Shown: positions 9,246 through 18,517 of the stretch, piece by piece
How the letters are laid out: the number at the start of each line of letters is the position of its first letter
Numbering within the stretch: position 1 is the stretch's first letter
NCBI GenBank assembly: GCA_020634755.1
Contig: JACKBC010000001.1
Coordinates: forward strand, 558,001 to 622,000
DNA from: Caldilineaceae bacterium
Lineage (GTDB): Bacteria; Chloroflexota; Anaerolineae; Caldilineales; Caldilineaceae
Direction: 5' to 3'
DNA: 64,000 bases
Made by a program: the position numbers and the translations under genes
Notes under the pieces: model-generated
The model's database searches: none
What the model saw: only the letters and a program-made list of their open reading frames with translations
What the model was told of the DNA's origin: nothing

Positions 9246-10724
9246 CTACATTTGCTGTACATCTATTTTTCCGCGCATCGACCTAATAATATGCAGAATA
9301 TCGTCTCTGCGTTGCGGGCTGACATTTTTCCCATAGATGAGGACAGAATCGGTTCTTAAGCCGCCTTTGCGAGTGTCCTGCGCCACCGAGCCGGCCGAAT
9401 ATGCCAGCGGATATGAGCCAAGATGGGTCAAGCCCGTTGCCGCCTCCAAATTGTGGAGACTGTGCCAGTGATCAGCGGAGCGGGCATTAAACATAACGGC
9501 CAAGACGCCGTTGTTTTCGAGCACGCGCGCGCATTCGCCAAAGATAGCCGCCAATTTACGGTTGTACTGGGCAAGGTCTTTGTGGCGCCCCTTGGCGTCG
9601 GAAACGACCAGCTCTTCGGCATAACTGGCTTCAAATCCCAAAACGCTATTCCACATTTCGCTCAATTCCAGATAGGGAATTCTGTCGCCGTGGGGCGGGT
9701 CGGTCAGGATAAGGCGAACCGATTCGGTTTTTAGCTGTTGGAGCAGAAGTTCGGAATCGCCCACGTCCAAACAAGCGTCAAGTCCGTAATGGGTGAATTC
9801 AGCAATGTCCGCCGTGGTCAAAATGGGGGACTGTGGGCCGGTTTGCGCAATGGCATTTAATAATTTCTTGGCTTTGTTTTCAAAACAGTTCCAGGCATTG
9901 ACTTCAAAATGCTGCTCTGGGCGCCAATATCCAATCACCCAGCTGCCGACTTCAATTCCGGTCGCCTGCTTGCCTGTGGATTTGCCCCGCCGGGTAACGG
10001 CAAAGACCATTTTAGACATCTGCCCCAAAGAAGCGGATAGGATCAGCTGCAGCGCCCTTTTGACATTGCCCTCATATTTGTCGATTTCATGCTTGAAGAG
10101 ATCAATGGCCTGCAAGGCTCGCGGCGTAAAGAGGTCGGACAGCGCAAAGTCTGCTTTGGAATTGATGCGTGAATTATCAAACAGCCGCAGCTTGCGCACA
10201 CCTGTAGACTGATAGACGCTCTGCGCTTGCAGTTTCTGGCGTTCTGTCGCGGATAAGTCTAGTTCAATCCTTTGGCGACCCGCTTTGGTCCAAACCCTGG
10301 TGATTTCCTCATTTTCCCACAAAAAATGGGTGGCAATTTGCTTGTTTGCTAAACGGTACATCTGGTAGATGGCGGGCTTAACCGCCTCTTCAAACATCGC
10401 CAATGCCATCAATAAATCTTGGTGGGCGGGCAGATCTAAATATAGTTTTGTCAGTTCAATGCTAATCGGGTTGACGTCAAAGCCAATAAACCGTCTGTTT
10501 AAATCGGTGCACTCTTTGGCAATCAGACCCGAGCCCAGAAATGGGTCCAGCACCACCTGCCCGTCCTCGGTCAGACGCTCTATGAGAAATCGCCAAGCTT
10601 CCGTTGGTTTTTTGCCCCAATATTTGTGAAAGCCGGCCAAACCCTTATAGCCGGCTGGGCGGATGGGATTTATCTCGGCGGCATGTTTTGAAGATGCCTG
10701 GTTTGCGGACGAATGGCTGCTCAT
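9246..10724 (-). CDS. Orphan site-specific DNA methyltransferase (N6-A/N4-C type)
   Basis: The 492-residue protein has the AdoMet-binding motif DPFLGSG at residues 60-66 and the catalytic motif DPPHGD at 342-347, with about 275 residues between them. This is the order of alpha-class amino-methyltransferases, where the interval carries the target-recognition region. The usual DPPY/NPPY tyrosine is His here. An N-terminal HKYWGKKP segment recurs in DNA methylases of this type. No restriction endonuclease or other defence gene is adjacent, so it is either an orphan methylase or part of a system whose partners are elsewhere. It starts 12 bp after the xanthine-dehydrogenase-type gene on the same strand, implying co-transcription. 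Confidence 0.8.
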   Translation of the reverse strand: MSSHSSANQASSKHAAEINPIRPAGYKGLAGFHKYWGKKPTEAWRFLIERLTEDGQVVLDPFLGSGLIAKECTDLNRRFIGFDVNPISIELTKLYLDLPAHQDLLMALAMFEEAVKPAIYQMYRLANKQIATHFLWENEEITRVWTKAGRQRIELDLSATERQKLQAQSVYQSTGVRKLRLFDNSRINSKADFALSDLFTPRALQAIDLFKHEIDKYEGNVKRALQLILSASLGQMSKMVFAVTRRGKSTGKQATGIEVGSWVIGYWRPEQHFEVNAWNCFENKAKKLLNAIAQTGPQSPILTTADIAEFTHYGLDACLDVGDSELLLQQLKTESVRLILTDPPHGDRIPYLELSEMWNSVLGFEASYAEELVVSDAKGRHKDLAQYNRKLAAIFGECARVLENNGVLAVMFNARSADHWHSLHNLEAATGLTHLGSYPLAYSAGSVAQDTRKGGLRTDSVLIYGKNVSPQRRDDILHIIRSMRGKIDVQQM

Positions 10725-10736
10725 GAAGCGTATCGA

Positions 10737-12998
10737 CTATGCGCCGTTTTGGGCTTGTAGGGCCGTCCACATGCGTTCGGGCACAATGGGCAGCTGGTCT
10801 ATCCAGATGCCGGTGGCGTTGTGGATGGCGGCGGCAATGGCCGGCGCCGTGGGGATCATGGGCATTTCGGCCATGCCGCGCAGCCCCAGCGGCCCTTGCG
10901 GGTCGGGAATCTCCAGAATGACCGGCTCTATCACATCGGCAATATCGAGCACGCCGGGGATCAGATAGTTGCTCAGGTGTGGCGTCAGCGTGCGGCCATC
11001 TTTCTGGATAAAGTTTTCCAGCAGCGTCCAGCCAATGGCCTGGGCCGCGGCGCCCTCAATTTGCCCTTCCACCAACTGTGGATTGATGGCTTTGCCCACA
11101 TCATTGACGCTGACCAGCCGCGTCACTTCCACATGGCCCGTATCCAAATCCACGGCCACTTCGGCATATTGCGCGCAATAACCGTAGGTGACGCTGGGGT
11201 CGGCCACGCCGGTTTCGGGATCATACATGGTGGTGGGGCGGGGATGAAAGACGAATTCGCAGCGCGCCGGGCGCTCTTCATGTTGCCACTCTTGCAGCGC
11301 ACCCGCCGCGGCGCCTTGAATGGCGTGGCCAGCCATAAAGGTCAGGCGGCTGGCCGAGGCGCTGCCGCTGGAGCCGGTAATGTCGGTATGTTCCACCTGT
11401 AGTTCAATGCGTTCGGGCGGCAAATTGAGCGCGTCAGCGGCAATCTGCAAAAAGGCGGTGTGCGCGCCTTGCCCCACATCTGCACCCAGACAGCTCACGA
11501 CGGCCTTTTCAATTTCGGCCTCGCCATATAGCTCCACCTTGGCATAACAATGTTCAGGGAAGCCCAGACTAAAACCCACGTTCTTGTAGCAGACCGCAAT
11601 GCCGACGCCGGTGGCAATGCGCCGACGCGATGCATCCAGCGAAGTTTGGCGCGCAGATGCCTGTGGCCCTGCCGCGGATTGGATGCTGGGGGCGTGGGCA
11701 GCGCGCTGCCAGCGCCCATCTGCGCTTTGCATCCAGCCGCCGCGGCGGGCCGCTTCTTCTAATGTTTCCGCGGCCGTGCAGCCGGGCGGCACCACGCTCT
11801 GCGTGGGCAAAAGGGCGCCGTCGCGCAGCACATTTTGCAGCCGCAGCTCCACTGGATCCATGCCCAGCGCGGCGGCCAGCTTGGTCATCTGCATTTCGGC
11901 GGCAAAGTGTCCCTGTGGTCCGCCAAAGCCGCGGAAGGCGCCGCCCGGGCAGTTATTGGTCAAAACGGTGCGGGCATCTACGTGCACATTAGGAATATCG
12001 TACGGCCCCAAGCAGGCGACCAGGGCATTGCCCAACACTTTGTTGCTGGTATACATGTAGCCGCCGGCATCGCTGATCACATCCATCTGCGCGGCCACAA
12101 CTTTGCCCGCTTTGGTGGCGCCCCATTTGGCCTTAAAGATAAAGGGGTGACGTTTGTGGTGACCCACAATGCTCTCTTCACGACTCCAAATGGTTTTGAT
12201 GGGCCGACCTGTTTTCCAGGCCGCCAGCGCCAGCACAATTTGCAGCGACATATCTTCGCGTCCGCCAAATGCGCCGCCAATGGCCGGATAGCGCACCACG
12301 ATTTGCTCTTCAGGCAATCCCAGCGCATGGGCAATCTGCTGGCGATCTTCGTGCATCCACTGGCCGGCGATAATGACCTCAATGCGACCGTCATCGCGCA
12401 CAAAGGCCAATCCGGCTTCGGGTTGCAAATAGGCATGCTCTTGGGCGTGGGTGCGATATTCGCTTTCCACAATGACGTCCGCTTGGGCAAAAGCGCTTTC
12501 CATATGACCGCGGCGGATGCGATATGAATAGAGTACGTTGTCGGGCAGGTTGGCATGGATGCGTGGGGCATCGGGCGCCAGCGCCGCCAGAGGGTCAGTA
12601 ATCACCGGCAAAGGCGTGTAATCCACCTCAATCAGCTGGGCGGCGGCTTCGGCCTGCGCTTTTGTTGCAGCCACCACCAGCGCGATCTGGTCGGCCTCCC
12701 AGCGTACATGGGCGGCAGTGGGCGTGCTACCCGGCCCGCAGAGCACCGGTTGGTCCGGGATGATCAGACCGTATTCGTTGACCGGTACGTCGGCGGCAGT
12801 GAGAACGGCAACCACACCAGGCGCGGCCCGCGCGCGATCTACATTGAGTGCGTTGATTTGGGCGTGGGGAATGCCGGCAAAGACGACCTTCATCCACAGT
12901 TGGCCCGGCAGGTCAATATCGCCCGGATATTGGGCGACACCCGCCACTTTATCAACCACATCAACCCGTGAAAGAGTGCTGCCAACCGCTCGCATCAT
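10737..12998 (-). CDS. Xanthine dehydrogenase/aldehyde oxidase-type molybdopterin large subunit
   Basis: The 753-residue protein belongs to the molybdenum hydroxylase large-subunit family, which oxidises purines, aldehydes or aromatic acids. The molybdopterin loops GGAFGGREDM and GGAFRGFGGPQ are visible, as is the C-terminal catalytic Glu in GLRGMAEMP (Glu about 711; usual form GAKGVGE). The form I carbon monoxide dehydrogenase loop AYxCSFR is absent, so CO oxidation is unlikely. The length is normal for a stand-alone large subunit. The FAD-binding medium subunit and the 2Fe-2S small subunit expected for electron transfer are not beside it; its downstream neighbour is a DNA methyltransferase. 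AAGG lies just upstream of the ATG. Confidence 0.88.
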   Translation of the reverse strand: MMRAVGSTLSRVDVVDKVAGVAQYPGDIDLPGQLWMKVVFAGIPHAQINALNVDRARAAPGVVAVLTAADVPVNEYGLIIPDQPVLCGPGSTPTAAHVRWEADQIALVVAATKAQAEAAAQLIEVDYTPLPVITDPLAALAPDAPRIHANLPDNVLYSYRIRRGHMESAFAQADVIVESEYRTHAQEHAYLQPEAGLAFVRDDGRIEVIIAGQWMHEDRQQIAHALGLPEEQIVVRYPAIGGAFGGREDMSLQIVLALAAWKTGRPIKTIWSREESIVGHHKRHPFIFKAKWGATKAGKVVAAQMDVISDAGGYMYTSNKVLGNALVACLGPYDIPNVHVDARTVLTNNCPGGAFRGFGGPQGHFAAEMQMTKLAAALGMDPVELRLQNVLRDGALLPTQSVVPPGCTAAETLEEAARRGGWMQSADGRWQRAAHAPSIQSAAGPQASARQTSLDASRRRIATGVGIAVCYKNVGFSLGFPEHCYAKVELYGEAEIEKAVVSCLGADVGQGAHTAFLQIAADALNLPPERIELQVEHTDITGSSGSASASRLTFMAGHAIQGAAAGALQEWQHEERPARCEFVFHPRPTTMYDPETGVADPSVTYGYCAQYAEVAVDLDTGHVEVTRLVSVNDVGKAINPQLVEGQIEGAAAQAIGWTLLENFIQKDGRTLTPHLSNYLIPGVLDIADVIEPVILEIPDPQGPLGLRGMAEMPMIPTAPAIAAAIHNATGIWIDQLPIVPERMWTALQAQNGA

Positions 12999-13085
12999 GG
13001 TAACCTTAATCTCTCTTTAATCTCTGGATTTTGCGCAACGTTCCTGTAATTTGGTACGATTATCAATACCTAGTTGTCTGGCCGC

Positions 13086-13141
13086 TTAATTTTTAGAATT
13101 CCCGTATAACTTTTGTTCGAGCTGTGATTTCTAAAAATTAA
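13086..13141. repeat. Perfect 13-bp inverted repeat in a divergent promoter region
   Basis: TTAATTTTTAGAA (13086-13098) and TTCTAAAAATTAA (13129-13141) are perfect inverted copies 30 bp apart, between the divergent XDH-type gene and the DUF3105 gene. It could be an operator or the ends of a small mobile remnant, as GGCCGC/GCGGC sequences flank both arms. Confidence 0.55.
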
Positions 13142-13193
13142 ATGTTTGCGGCACTAGACTTGATGAAGTTCATATTCTAATACGGGAGTTGTT

Positions 13194-13850
13194 ATGGCAC
13201 AATCTACAGCGAGAAGAAAACAGAGCGGCCCCATGAGCGCACGACAGCGGCGCCAAGACGCCCGGGATGCAGCAGTCAAGGCGCGCCGCAATCAGAACAT
13301 GTTGGTAATCGGCGCCGGCGTGGCGCTGGTGGCCATCGTCGCCTTTTTTATCTATCTGAACGTGCGCTCACGCGCCCCCATGGCGGGGGAAGAAGTTTTT
13401 AATTCGCAGGGCAATAGTCACATTCAGTATGGCAGTCGTTCACCCATTGAATATAACAGCACGCCGCCTTCTTCTGGACCGCATTATGACAATCTGGCGG
13501 CGTGGAATGTCTATACAGAGCCCATTCGTTATGAGCAGCTCAACCACAATTTAGAAGATGGTGGCGTCATTATCTACTATCAGTGTCCAGATGGGTGCCC
13601 GGAACTCTTTGATGAGCTCAAAGCTATGGCCGAGCCGTATATTGATGCAGGGCGACACGTGGTGATGGCGCCCAATGATCCTGCATGGTCTATTGATGGC
13701 AGTGAGCCGCTGCATAAGGATATGGGGGCGTCGATTGCGCTGGTCTCCTGGCAGCATGTGCTTAAATTAGATGAGTTTGATCAAGGGCGGATCCGGGCTT
13801 TTATTGAGAAGTATGAAGGCATCGATCATCACGTAGGCGCCACTGGATGA
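13194..13850 (+). CDS. DUF3105 membrane-anchored protein
   Basis: The 218-residue protein has a basic cytosolic N-terminus (RQRRQDARDAAVKARR), one transmembrane helix at about 39-58 (VIGAGVALVAIVAFFIYL) and an extracytoplasmic DUF3105 domain. Signature elements are YNSTPPSSGPHYDN and LNHNLEDGGVIIYYQC; family members usually have HNLEHGG, so one of the conserved His residues is Asp here. Two cysteines (QCPDGC) could form a disulfide or bind metal. DUF3105 has no established biochemical function. GGGAG precedes the ATG. A strong palindromic terminator follows. Confidence 0.8.
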   Translation: MAQSTARRKQSGPMSARQRRQDARDAAVKARRNQNMLVIGAGVALVAIVAFFIYLNVRSRAPMAGEEVFNSQGNSHIQYGSRSPIEYNSTPPSSGPHYDNLAAWNVYTEPIRYEQLNHNLEDGGVIIYYQCPDGCPELFDELKAMAEPYIDAGRHVVMAPNDPAWSIDGSEPLHKDMGASIALVSWQHVLKLDEFDQGRIRAFIEKYEGIDHHVGATG

Positions 13851-13903
13851 GGCAATATCCATAGCCGTTTGCCCATCGCTGTTTGAGTATAAACGTGTAA
13901 AGA

Positions 13904-13941
13904 AAAGTCCGACTTTTGGCCAAAAGTCGGACTTTGTTTTT
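13904..13941. terminator. Strong bidirectional terminator
   Basis: A 32-bp perfect palindrome (13904-13935; left arm AAAGTCCGACTTTTGG) is followed by GTTTTTC on the plus strand, with an A-rich stretch on the other side. It separates the convergent DUF3105 and c-di-AMP receptor genes. Confidence 0.9.
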
Positions 13942-13961
13942 CTGGCAAGCCGGCGTGCAGA

Positions 13962-14291
13962 CTAGATTTTTTCAAAGTGGTCCACATCTAACACAAAGAT
14001 GGTGGCGCCGCCCACATGTTTTTCAACCGGCGTGGGAATGTGCACTTCGCCCGGCTCCATAACGGGCGGCAGCGGAGTGACAAACTGCATTCGGTTGGGA
14101 CAGGTTTCGCGGATGATGCCCAACACATCCTCTACCTGTTCATCCTGTACACCGCAGAAAATGGTCGTATTGCCAATGCGCAAGAAGCCGCCGGTCGTGC
14201 TGGTGACCGTGACGGCAAAACCGCGGCGCGACAGACGATCAAGTACGTTGCGGCTATCATCACTGTTTACAATGGCCATCACTAATTTCAT
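13962..14291 (-). CDS. darA: Cyclic-di-AMP receptor, PII-like (DarA/PstA family)
   Basis: The 109-residue protein matches the PII-like c-di-AMP receptor family: it starts MKLVMAIVNSDDS, carries TSTTGGFLRIGNTTIFCGV in the nucleotide-binding region, and has normal length. Family members form trimers that bind c-di-AMP and change the conformation of two loops; the downstream target is generally unresolved. The gene follows thymidylate kinase by 38 bp on the same strand. The tmk-darA pairing is also known from Firmicutes, which supports the assignment. A palindromic terminator lies just beyond the stop. No c-di-AMP synthase is present in the window. Confidence 0.88.
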   Translation of the reverse strand: MKLVMAIVNSDDSRNVLDRLSRRGFAVTVTSTTGGFLRIGNTTIFCGVQDEQVEDVLGIIRETCPNRMQFVTPLPPVMEPGEVHIPTPVEKHVGGATIFVLDVDHFEKI

Positions 14292-14329
14292 GATAACTCC
14301 ACTTGCATGTTGATATGTCTAGCGACCTT

Positions 14330-14962
14330 CTACCCCACGTGAAGCAATAACAGATTCGCCACTTGCTGTTGAATTTCACGTTGAATCGTCGCCACATCGT
14401 GAGTGGCATTGACAATGCGCCAACGCGCTGGTTCCTGGCTGGCCAGCTGCAAATAGCCCTGGCGCACGCGTTGATGAAAGGCAACGGTTTGCGCTTCCAT
14501 GCGATTCCATTCGTCGTCGCAGGCTCGCTTGCGGCGCAACCCCTCGACTGGATCAATATCTAAGAAGAGCGTGAGATCGGGCGCCAGATGCGCCGTGGCA
14601 AATTCACTCAACGCCCGCAAATCAGTCAAATCCTGCTCGCGCCCATAGCCTTGATAGGCCAACGTGCTGTCTGTATAGCGATCCGATAGGACAATCTGGC
14701 CCTGGGCGAGCGCTGGGCGTACCACTTCTGCCACTAGCTGGGCGCGCGCCGCATTAAAAAGCAATGCTTCGGCGCGGGGTGACATGTCTGTGTGGGCCTG
14801 ATTCAGCAGAATTTCGCGAATGGCGTTTCCGATTGTAGTGCCGCCGGGCTCGCGTGTCAATAAAACTTGGTGACCAGCTTTGGTCAACTGCTCTGCCAAC
14901 AGCCGAATTTGGGTGGTTTTCCCGCTACCTTCCGGCCCTTCAAATGTAATAAAGAAGCCCAC
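14330..14962 (-). CDS. tmk: Thymidylate kinase
   Basis: The 210-residue enzyme phosphorylates dTMP to dTDP with ATP in dTTP synthesis. Visible motifs are the P-loop GPEGSGKT at 9-16, the DR(Y/H) motif in SDRYTDSTLAYQGYGR near residue 92, and REPGGTTIG in the nucleotide-binding region. Length is normal for bacterial Tmk. The c-di-AMP receptor gene follows on the same strand, probably in one transcript. The 110 bp upstream, toward the R3H gene, contains only a small inverted repeat (GCTGTATTG at 14996-15004 with CAATACAGC at 15018-15026). Confidence 0.95.
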   Translation of the reverse strand: MGFFITFEGPEGSGKTTQIRLLAEQLTKAGHQVLLTREPGGTTIGNAIREILLNQAHTDMSPRAEALLFNAARAQLVAEVVRPALAQGQIVLSDRYTDSTLAYQGYGREQDLTDLRALSEFATAHLAPDLTLFLDIDPVEGLRRKRACDDEWNRMEAQTVAFHQRVRQGYLQLASQEPARWRIVNATHDVATIQREIQQQVANLLLLHVG

Positions 14963-15072
14963 GTTATGCTCAATTCATGGTTGGTTTATCATAGTGCTGT
15001 ATTGATTATCGCTCGAGCAATACAGCAATACAGCTATAGACACTTCAATTACTATTTTCGATAAAACGCACT

Positions 15073-16737
15073 TTACTCACGGAATATGCGCACGCGGCGA
15101 TTGGGTTCGCGACCATAGCTGTGGCTAATCAGGTTGGCAGCCCGGGCCAGCTGATGCTGCTGGCTGCGGATGGTGGCGGCCTGTGGCTTGAGTTCAGCTT
15201 CGGACGCGCCATCCAATATTTTTTTTATGGCGTCTTGCGTTTCGCGCATGGCGTCATTAAACGCATCGGCCGGTTCAGAAGCCATTTGGAAAATGTCGAC
15301 CAGGCATTGCTCCATTTGGGTGGCCGTGTTGCTGCGCAAAATGTAAATGGGCACGTTGCGCCGCTCGGCGTCCACAATGGGCTGCGGCTGCTGGCGATAG
15401 TAATTTTTGAGCGTCATTACAATGTCGGCCAGCCGCAAATCATCCACGATTTCTACCGGTACATTTAAGCTTTTTGCCACGCTGCGCAGCCGATTCTGGC
15501 CCACGCCATAGGGGAAGATGCGCATGAGCTTGGGCTTGGCCGCGGCGGGCGCCTCTTCCTCTATGGATTCCGCGGCGACGTTAATGTGGTCGGCATTACC
15601 ATTGCGCTGGGGCAAGAGGGCGGACGTGCGCTCACCGCGAGGGCTGCCGGGGCGGCTGCCGTTTGTGCCATCGCGGCCGCGACGCTTCTTCTGCTTGCCG
15701 GCAAACAGCTCCATGTGGGGCGTGGCGCCGCTTTCATCCATGGTCTTTTCAACGCGCAGCTTGCCTTCTTCATCCAAATAGCGGATTTCAGGCGTCAAGA
15801 GCCAGCCACGCAGCAAGGCATCTACCGCTTCGGCGACATCTTGGTGAATGGAAACGCGCTGCCGATCCTGAATTTCAATGAGAACGTCAAAGGTAGGTGG
15901 CGCTTTGCGCTCTAACACTGTTTTTTGGGTGCCGCGCCGTCGCGCTTCTTCGTCGGAGAGCGTCACCGATTCAATGCCGCCCACCAAGTCGCTTAGCGTC
16001 GGATTCATCAGCAGATTTTCCAGCGTAATGCCGTGGGCGGTGCCAATGAGCTGCACGCCGCGCTCGGCAATGGTGCGGGCGGCAATTGCTTCCAACTCGC
16101 GGCCAATTTCATCAATAATGATGACTTCGGGCATATGATTTTCCACGGCCTCGATCATCACCTCGTGCTGAAGCGCAGGGGTTGGCACCTGCATGCGGCG
16201 CGCGCGGCCAATGGAAGGATGCGGAATGTCGCCGTCACCGGCAATTTCATTGCTGGTATCTACAATGACGACGCGTTTTTCCTCGGCGCGCACGCGGCCC
16301 GCTTCGCGCAGCAGCGTGGTTTTGCCGACCCCGGGGCGCCCCAAGAGCAAGATGCTCTTGTCGCTGGTCACAATGTCTTTGATGATCTCGATGGTGCCAT
16401 AGACCGCGCGCCCCACGCGGCAGGTGAGCCCAATGACGTCACCTTTACGATTGCGGATGGCCGAAATGCGGTGCAGCGTGCGCTCAATGCCGGCTCGATT
16501 ATCCGCCCCGAAGTCGCCAATGTTGTCGATGACCATATTGAGCTCTTCCTGGGTGACTTCTGTTTCGCTCAAATAAAGTTCACCGTGCGTAAAGCGCGCT
16601 TCGGGCAACCGTCCCAAGTCCATGATGATTTCGATCAATTCGACTGAACGGTTGGTGGTCTCTAGAGCTTGTCGGATATGAGAAGGTAATACAGCTAAAA
16701 GCAGCTCTAGATCGTCTGTAATTTGTAATGTACTCAT
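15073..16737 (-). CDS. R3H-domain AAA ATPase (SpoIIIAA/Ycf45-like)
   Basis: The 554-residue protein has an N-terminal region about 1-110, a P-loop ATPase similar to SpoIIIAA and plastid Ycf45 with Walker A GRPGVGKT at 133-140 and Walker B IIIDEIGRE near 208, and a charged linker at about 345-390. A C-terminal R3H nucleic-acid-binding motif has its Arg and His at residues 524 and 528 (RSQQH). This architecture is frequent in Chloroflexota and Cyanobacteria. It is predicted to be an ATP-driven single-stranded nucleic acid-binding protein; the cellular role is not established. It lies upstream of tmk-darA on the same strand with a 110-bp gap. Confidence 0.85.
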   Translation of the reverse strand: MSTLQITDDLELLLAVLPSHIRQALETTNRSVELIEIIMDLGRLPEARFTHGELYLSETEVTQEELNMVIDNIGDFGADNRAGIERTLHRISAIRNRKGDVIGLTCRVGRAVYGTIEIIKDIVTSDKSILLLGRPGVGKTTLLREAGRVRAEEKRVVIVDTSNEIAGDGDIPHPSIGRARRMQVPTPALQHEVMIEAVENHMPEVIIIDEIGRELEAIAARTIAERGVQLIGTAHGITLENLLMNPTLSDLVGGIESVTLSDEEARRRGTQKTVLERKAPPTFDVLIEIQDRQRVSIHQDVAEAVDALLRGWLLTPEIRYLDEEGKLRVEKTMDESGATPHMELFAGKQKKRRGRDGTNGSRPGSPRGERTSALLPQRNGNADHINVAAESIEEEAPAAAKPKLMRIFPYGVGQNRLRSVAKSLNVPVEIVDDLRLADIVMTLKNYYRQQPQPIVDAERRNVPIYILRSNTATQMEQCLVDIFQMASEPADAFNDAMRETQDAIKKILDGASEAELKPQAATIRSQQHQLARAANLISHSYGREPNRRVRIFRE

Positions 16738-16886
16738 ATCAAATTTGCATGTACCTTTTCGGGTGTAGATAGTTCAAAATATCGAATGTTTTTACTCTTC
16801 AGTGCCTACATAGTTGCGCCTTTGCTGGGGGCTCAGGACGGCGGCGCCAATAAAGCCTCCGGCATCAGCGACGAAAGATTATTGCG

Positions 16887-17996
16887 CTATCGACAAAAAG
16901 TTGTCGATGTTGACGAGTAAGCGCCTAACAAAATCGAGGCGACTTTGGGCGAATTCTGAGACGAACGTGGAAACGTGTAGGTGGTGGGGATGGCTTTTCC
17001 CACGGCCTTTTCCAGCGCGGGCAGGCGCTGAAATACGGGTTCGCGCGCCCACGCGTGGACGTACCGCACCATGCGGGCGCGGTCTGTAAAGGGCGCAAAG
17101 CCAAATTCGCCCAACAGAGCCGCCATCCCGCCGTGGTAGTCGCGCACGCCAACATAGATCGGGCGCCGGGACAGATTGATTTCATGAATCACGCGCAGGC
17201 CATATTGCAGTAGCGAAGCCATGGCGTCAACATCAGGATTCAGCGTGTCGACCAGCATGCGCATCCAGTAGCCGCGGGCGCCAAATCCTAATAGAATACA
17301 ACCTTCAATATCCCCATTTTGTTCCAATACGTACGTCTGGTGGTTGCCAGATTGCCACCAATCTAGAATCAGCGGTTTTACGCTCTGCTCGGTGTCGGAT
17401 TGCGCCACGCCCTCAGAGTGCTGCACGGGCAGCGGCGTCACTCGCTCGTACAGGCGGCGCATGTTCCATTCGTCTTCTTTGTGCTGTGGGCGAATCAAAA
17501 CAGACCGCGCGCGTTTCTCCGGCAGCGCCTGCAGCGTGCGGTTAATGTGGGTCAGCCGCCAGATTGTTTGTCGAGTATAGGGTTTGAATCCTACCTGGCT
17601 AAAGGTATTCACCAAAAGAGGCTGGTCGGGCACATCGGCGTAGATGCGGGCGATTTGCAGGCGAGCGGCTTCCTGCGCATAGTGCGAAAGCAGCTTTTCC
17701 CAAATGGCTGGATGGCCCCATGAAGTTTCCAGCGAAGGGGCCAGCAGCATAATATCCGCCTCAGGACGACCGGGGCGTTTTTGGGCCTGTAAAAAGCCAG
17801 CGTGAGCTAAGGTGTTGCGATTTTGCCGCAACACATGGGTGCTTCCCCGTGCGCTAAAGCGAGGGATCAGTGAATTGAAGGCAGTGATGGATGGAGAGCC
17901 AGGGTGCAGAAGCGCTTGAATTGCATTAAGCTTCGTTGCTTGCCTACCCAATCGCTGAACCAGAAAAAAGTCGCCTAACTGGAAAGGGCGAATCAC
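16887..17996 (-). CDS. Tandem GNAT-like acetyltransferase family protein
   Basis: The 369-residue protein appears to contain two GNAT-like halves. The first (about 1-155) ends with ARIYADVPDQPLLVNTFSQVGF, and the second (about 165-320) ends with PIYVGVRDYHGGMAALLGEFGF. Both endings resemble the last helix-strand of GNAT folds, where a neighbour residue gives way to a bulged GF segment. A canonical acetyl-CoA pyrophosphate loop (Q/RxxGxG/A) is not obvious in either half, so one or both may be degenerate. Substrate unknown. The gene is isolated: 149 bp without a gene lie on its downstream side and about 520 bp without a gene on its upstream side. Confidence 0.6.
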   Translation of the reverse strand: MIRPFQLGDFFLVQRLGRQATKLNAIQALLHPGSPSITAFNSLIPRFSARGSTHVLRQNRNTLAHAGFLQAQKRPGRPEADIMLLAPSLETSWGHPAIWEKLLSHYAQEAARLQIARIYADVPDQPLLVNTFSQVGFKPYTRQTIWRLTHINRTLQALPEKRARSVLIRPQHKEDEWNMRRLYERVTPLPVQHSEGVAQSDTEQSVKPLILDWWQSGNHQTYVLEQNGDIEGCILLGFGARGYWMRMLVDTLNPDVDAMASLLQYGLRVIHEINLSRRPIYVGVRDYHGGMAALLGEFGFAPFTDRARMVRYVHAWAREPVFQRLPALEKAVGKAIPTTYTFPRSSQNSPKVASILLGAYSSTSTTFCR

Positions 17997-18517
17997 TAAA
18001 TATTATACCCCTTTGAAGAGTAAAGTTGCGCTGAACTGTGGAACCCCAACCGGAAAATGTCGGTTGGGCCGTTCCCCAAACGCTATTTGGCCACCTCATG
18101 TGCTCGCGAGAGATGAATGTTAGCGTAAATAGTCATGGCTTATGCCGCGCCCATGGTTTGCCAGGTGTGAATCAGTTTGCTTGACTCAACTGTTTCACTC
18201 AAGGCATACGTAAATCCCAGTAGTATTGTACAGGAAAGCCAGCGGAATATCAAGTACGATTTTTGAACTGGGTGCATTTCGCTTTGGAGGCGAACATAGG
18301 ACGGCAGGATAGAATCCTCGGCTAAAATCGAGAAGCCGCCACAGCGGATGGGGCTAAATCGCTACGGCGATTTTTCAATGGTAGACGCCCATTTGTAATG
18401 GTTGCCCCACTCTCTTTTGAACGCAGCTTGACAATCAGCATGCACGCAGCTCTTGTGCTGGAACCTCTTGCAAAGCCAGCGCGCCAAACGCCGACACGGA
18501 GCATCTACGCATAGACC
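17997..18517. other. Intergenic stretch without a recognisable gene
   Basis: No supported coding region or RNA gene was found in these 521 bp. Frames are short and lack family resemblance. The only structured element noticed is the small hairpin at 18356-18375, listed separately. Confidence 0.6.
18356..18375 (+). terminator. Small hairpin followed by a T-tract
   Basis: AAATCGC (18356-18362) pairs with GCGATTT (18367-18373) around a 4-nt loop and runs into TTTTT. This is the form of an intrinsic terminator on the plus strand, although no plus-strand gene is recognised upstream, so an unannotated small transcript is possible. Confidence 0.4.

Noticed and set aside
10737..12998. Carbon monoxide dehydrogenase large subunit (CoxL)
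   Set aside because: The form I active-site loop AYxCSFR is absent; the sequence has GGAFRGFGG as in xanthine dehydrogenase and aldehyde oxidase types.
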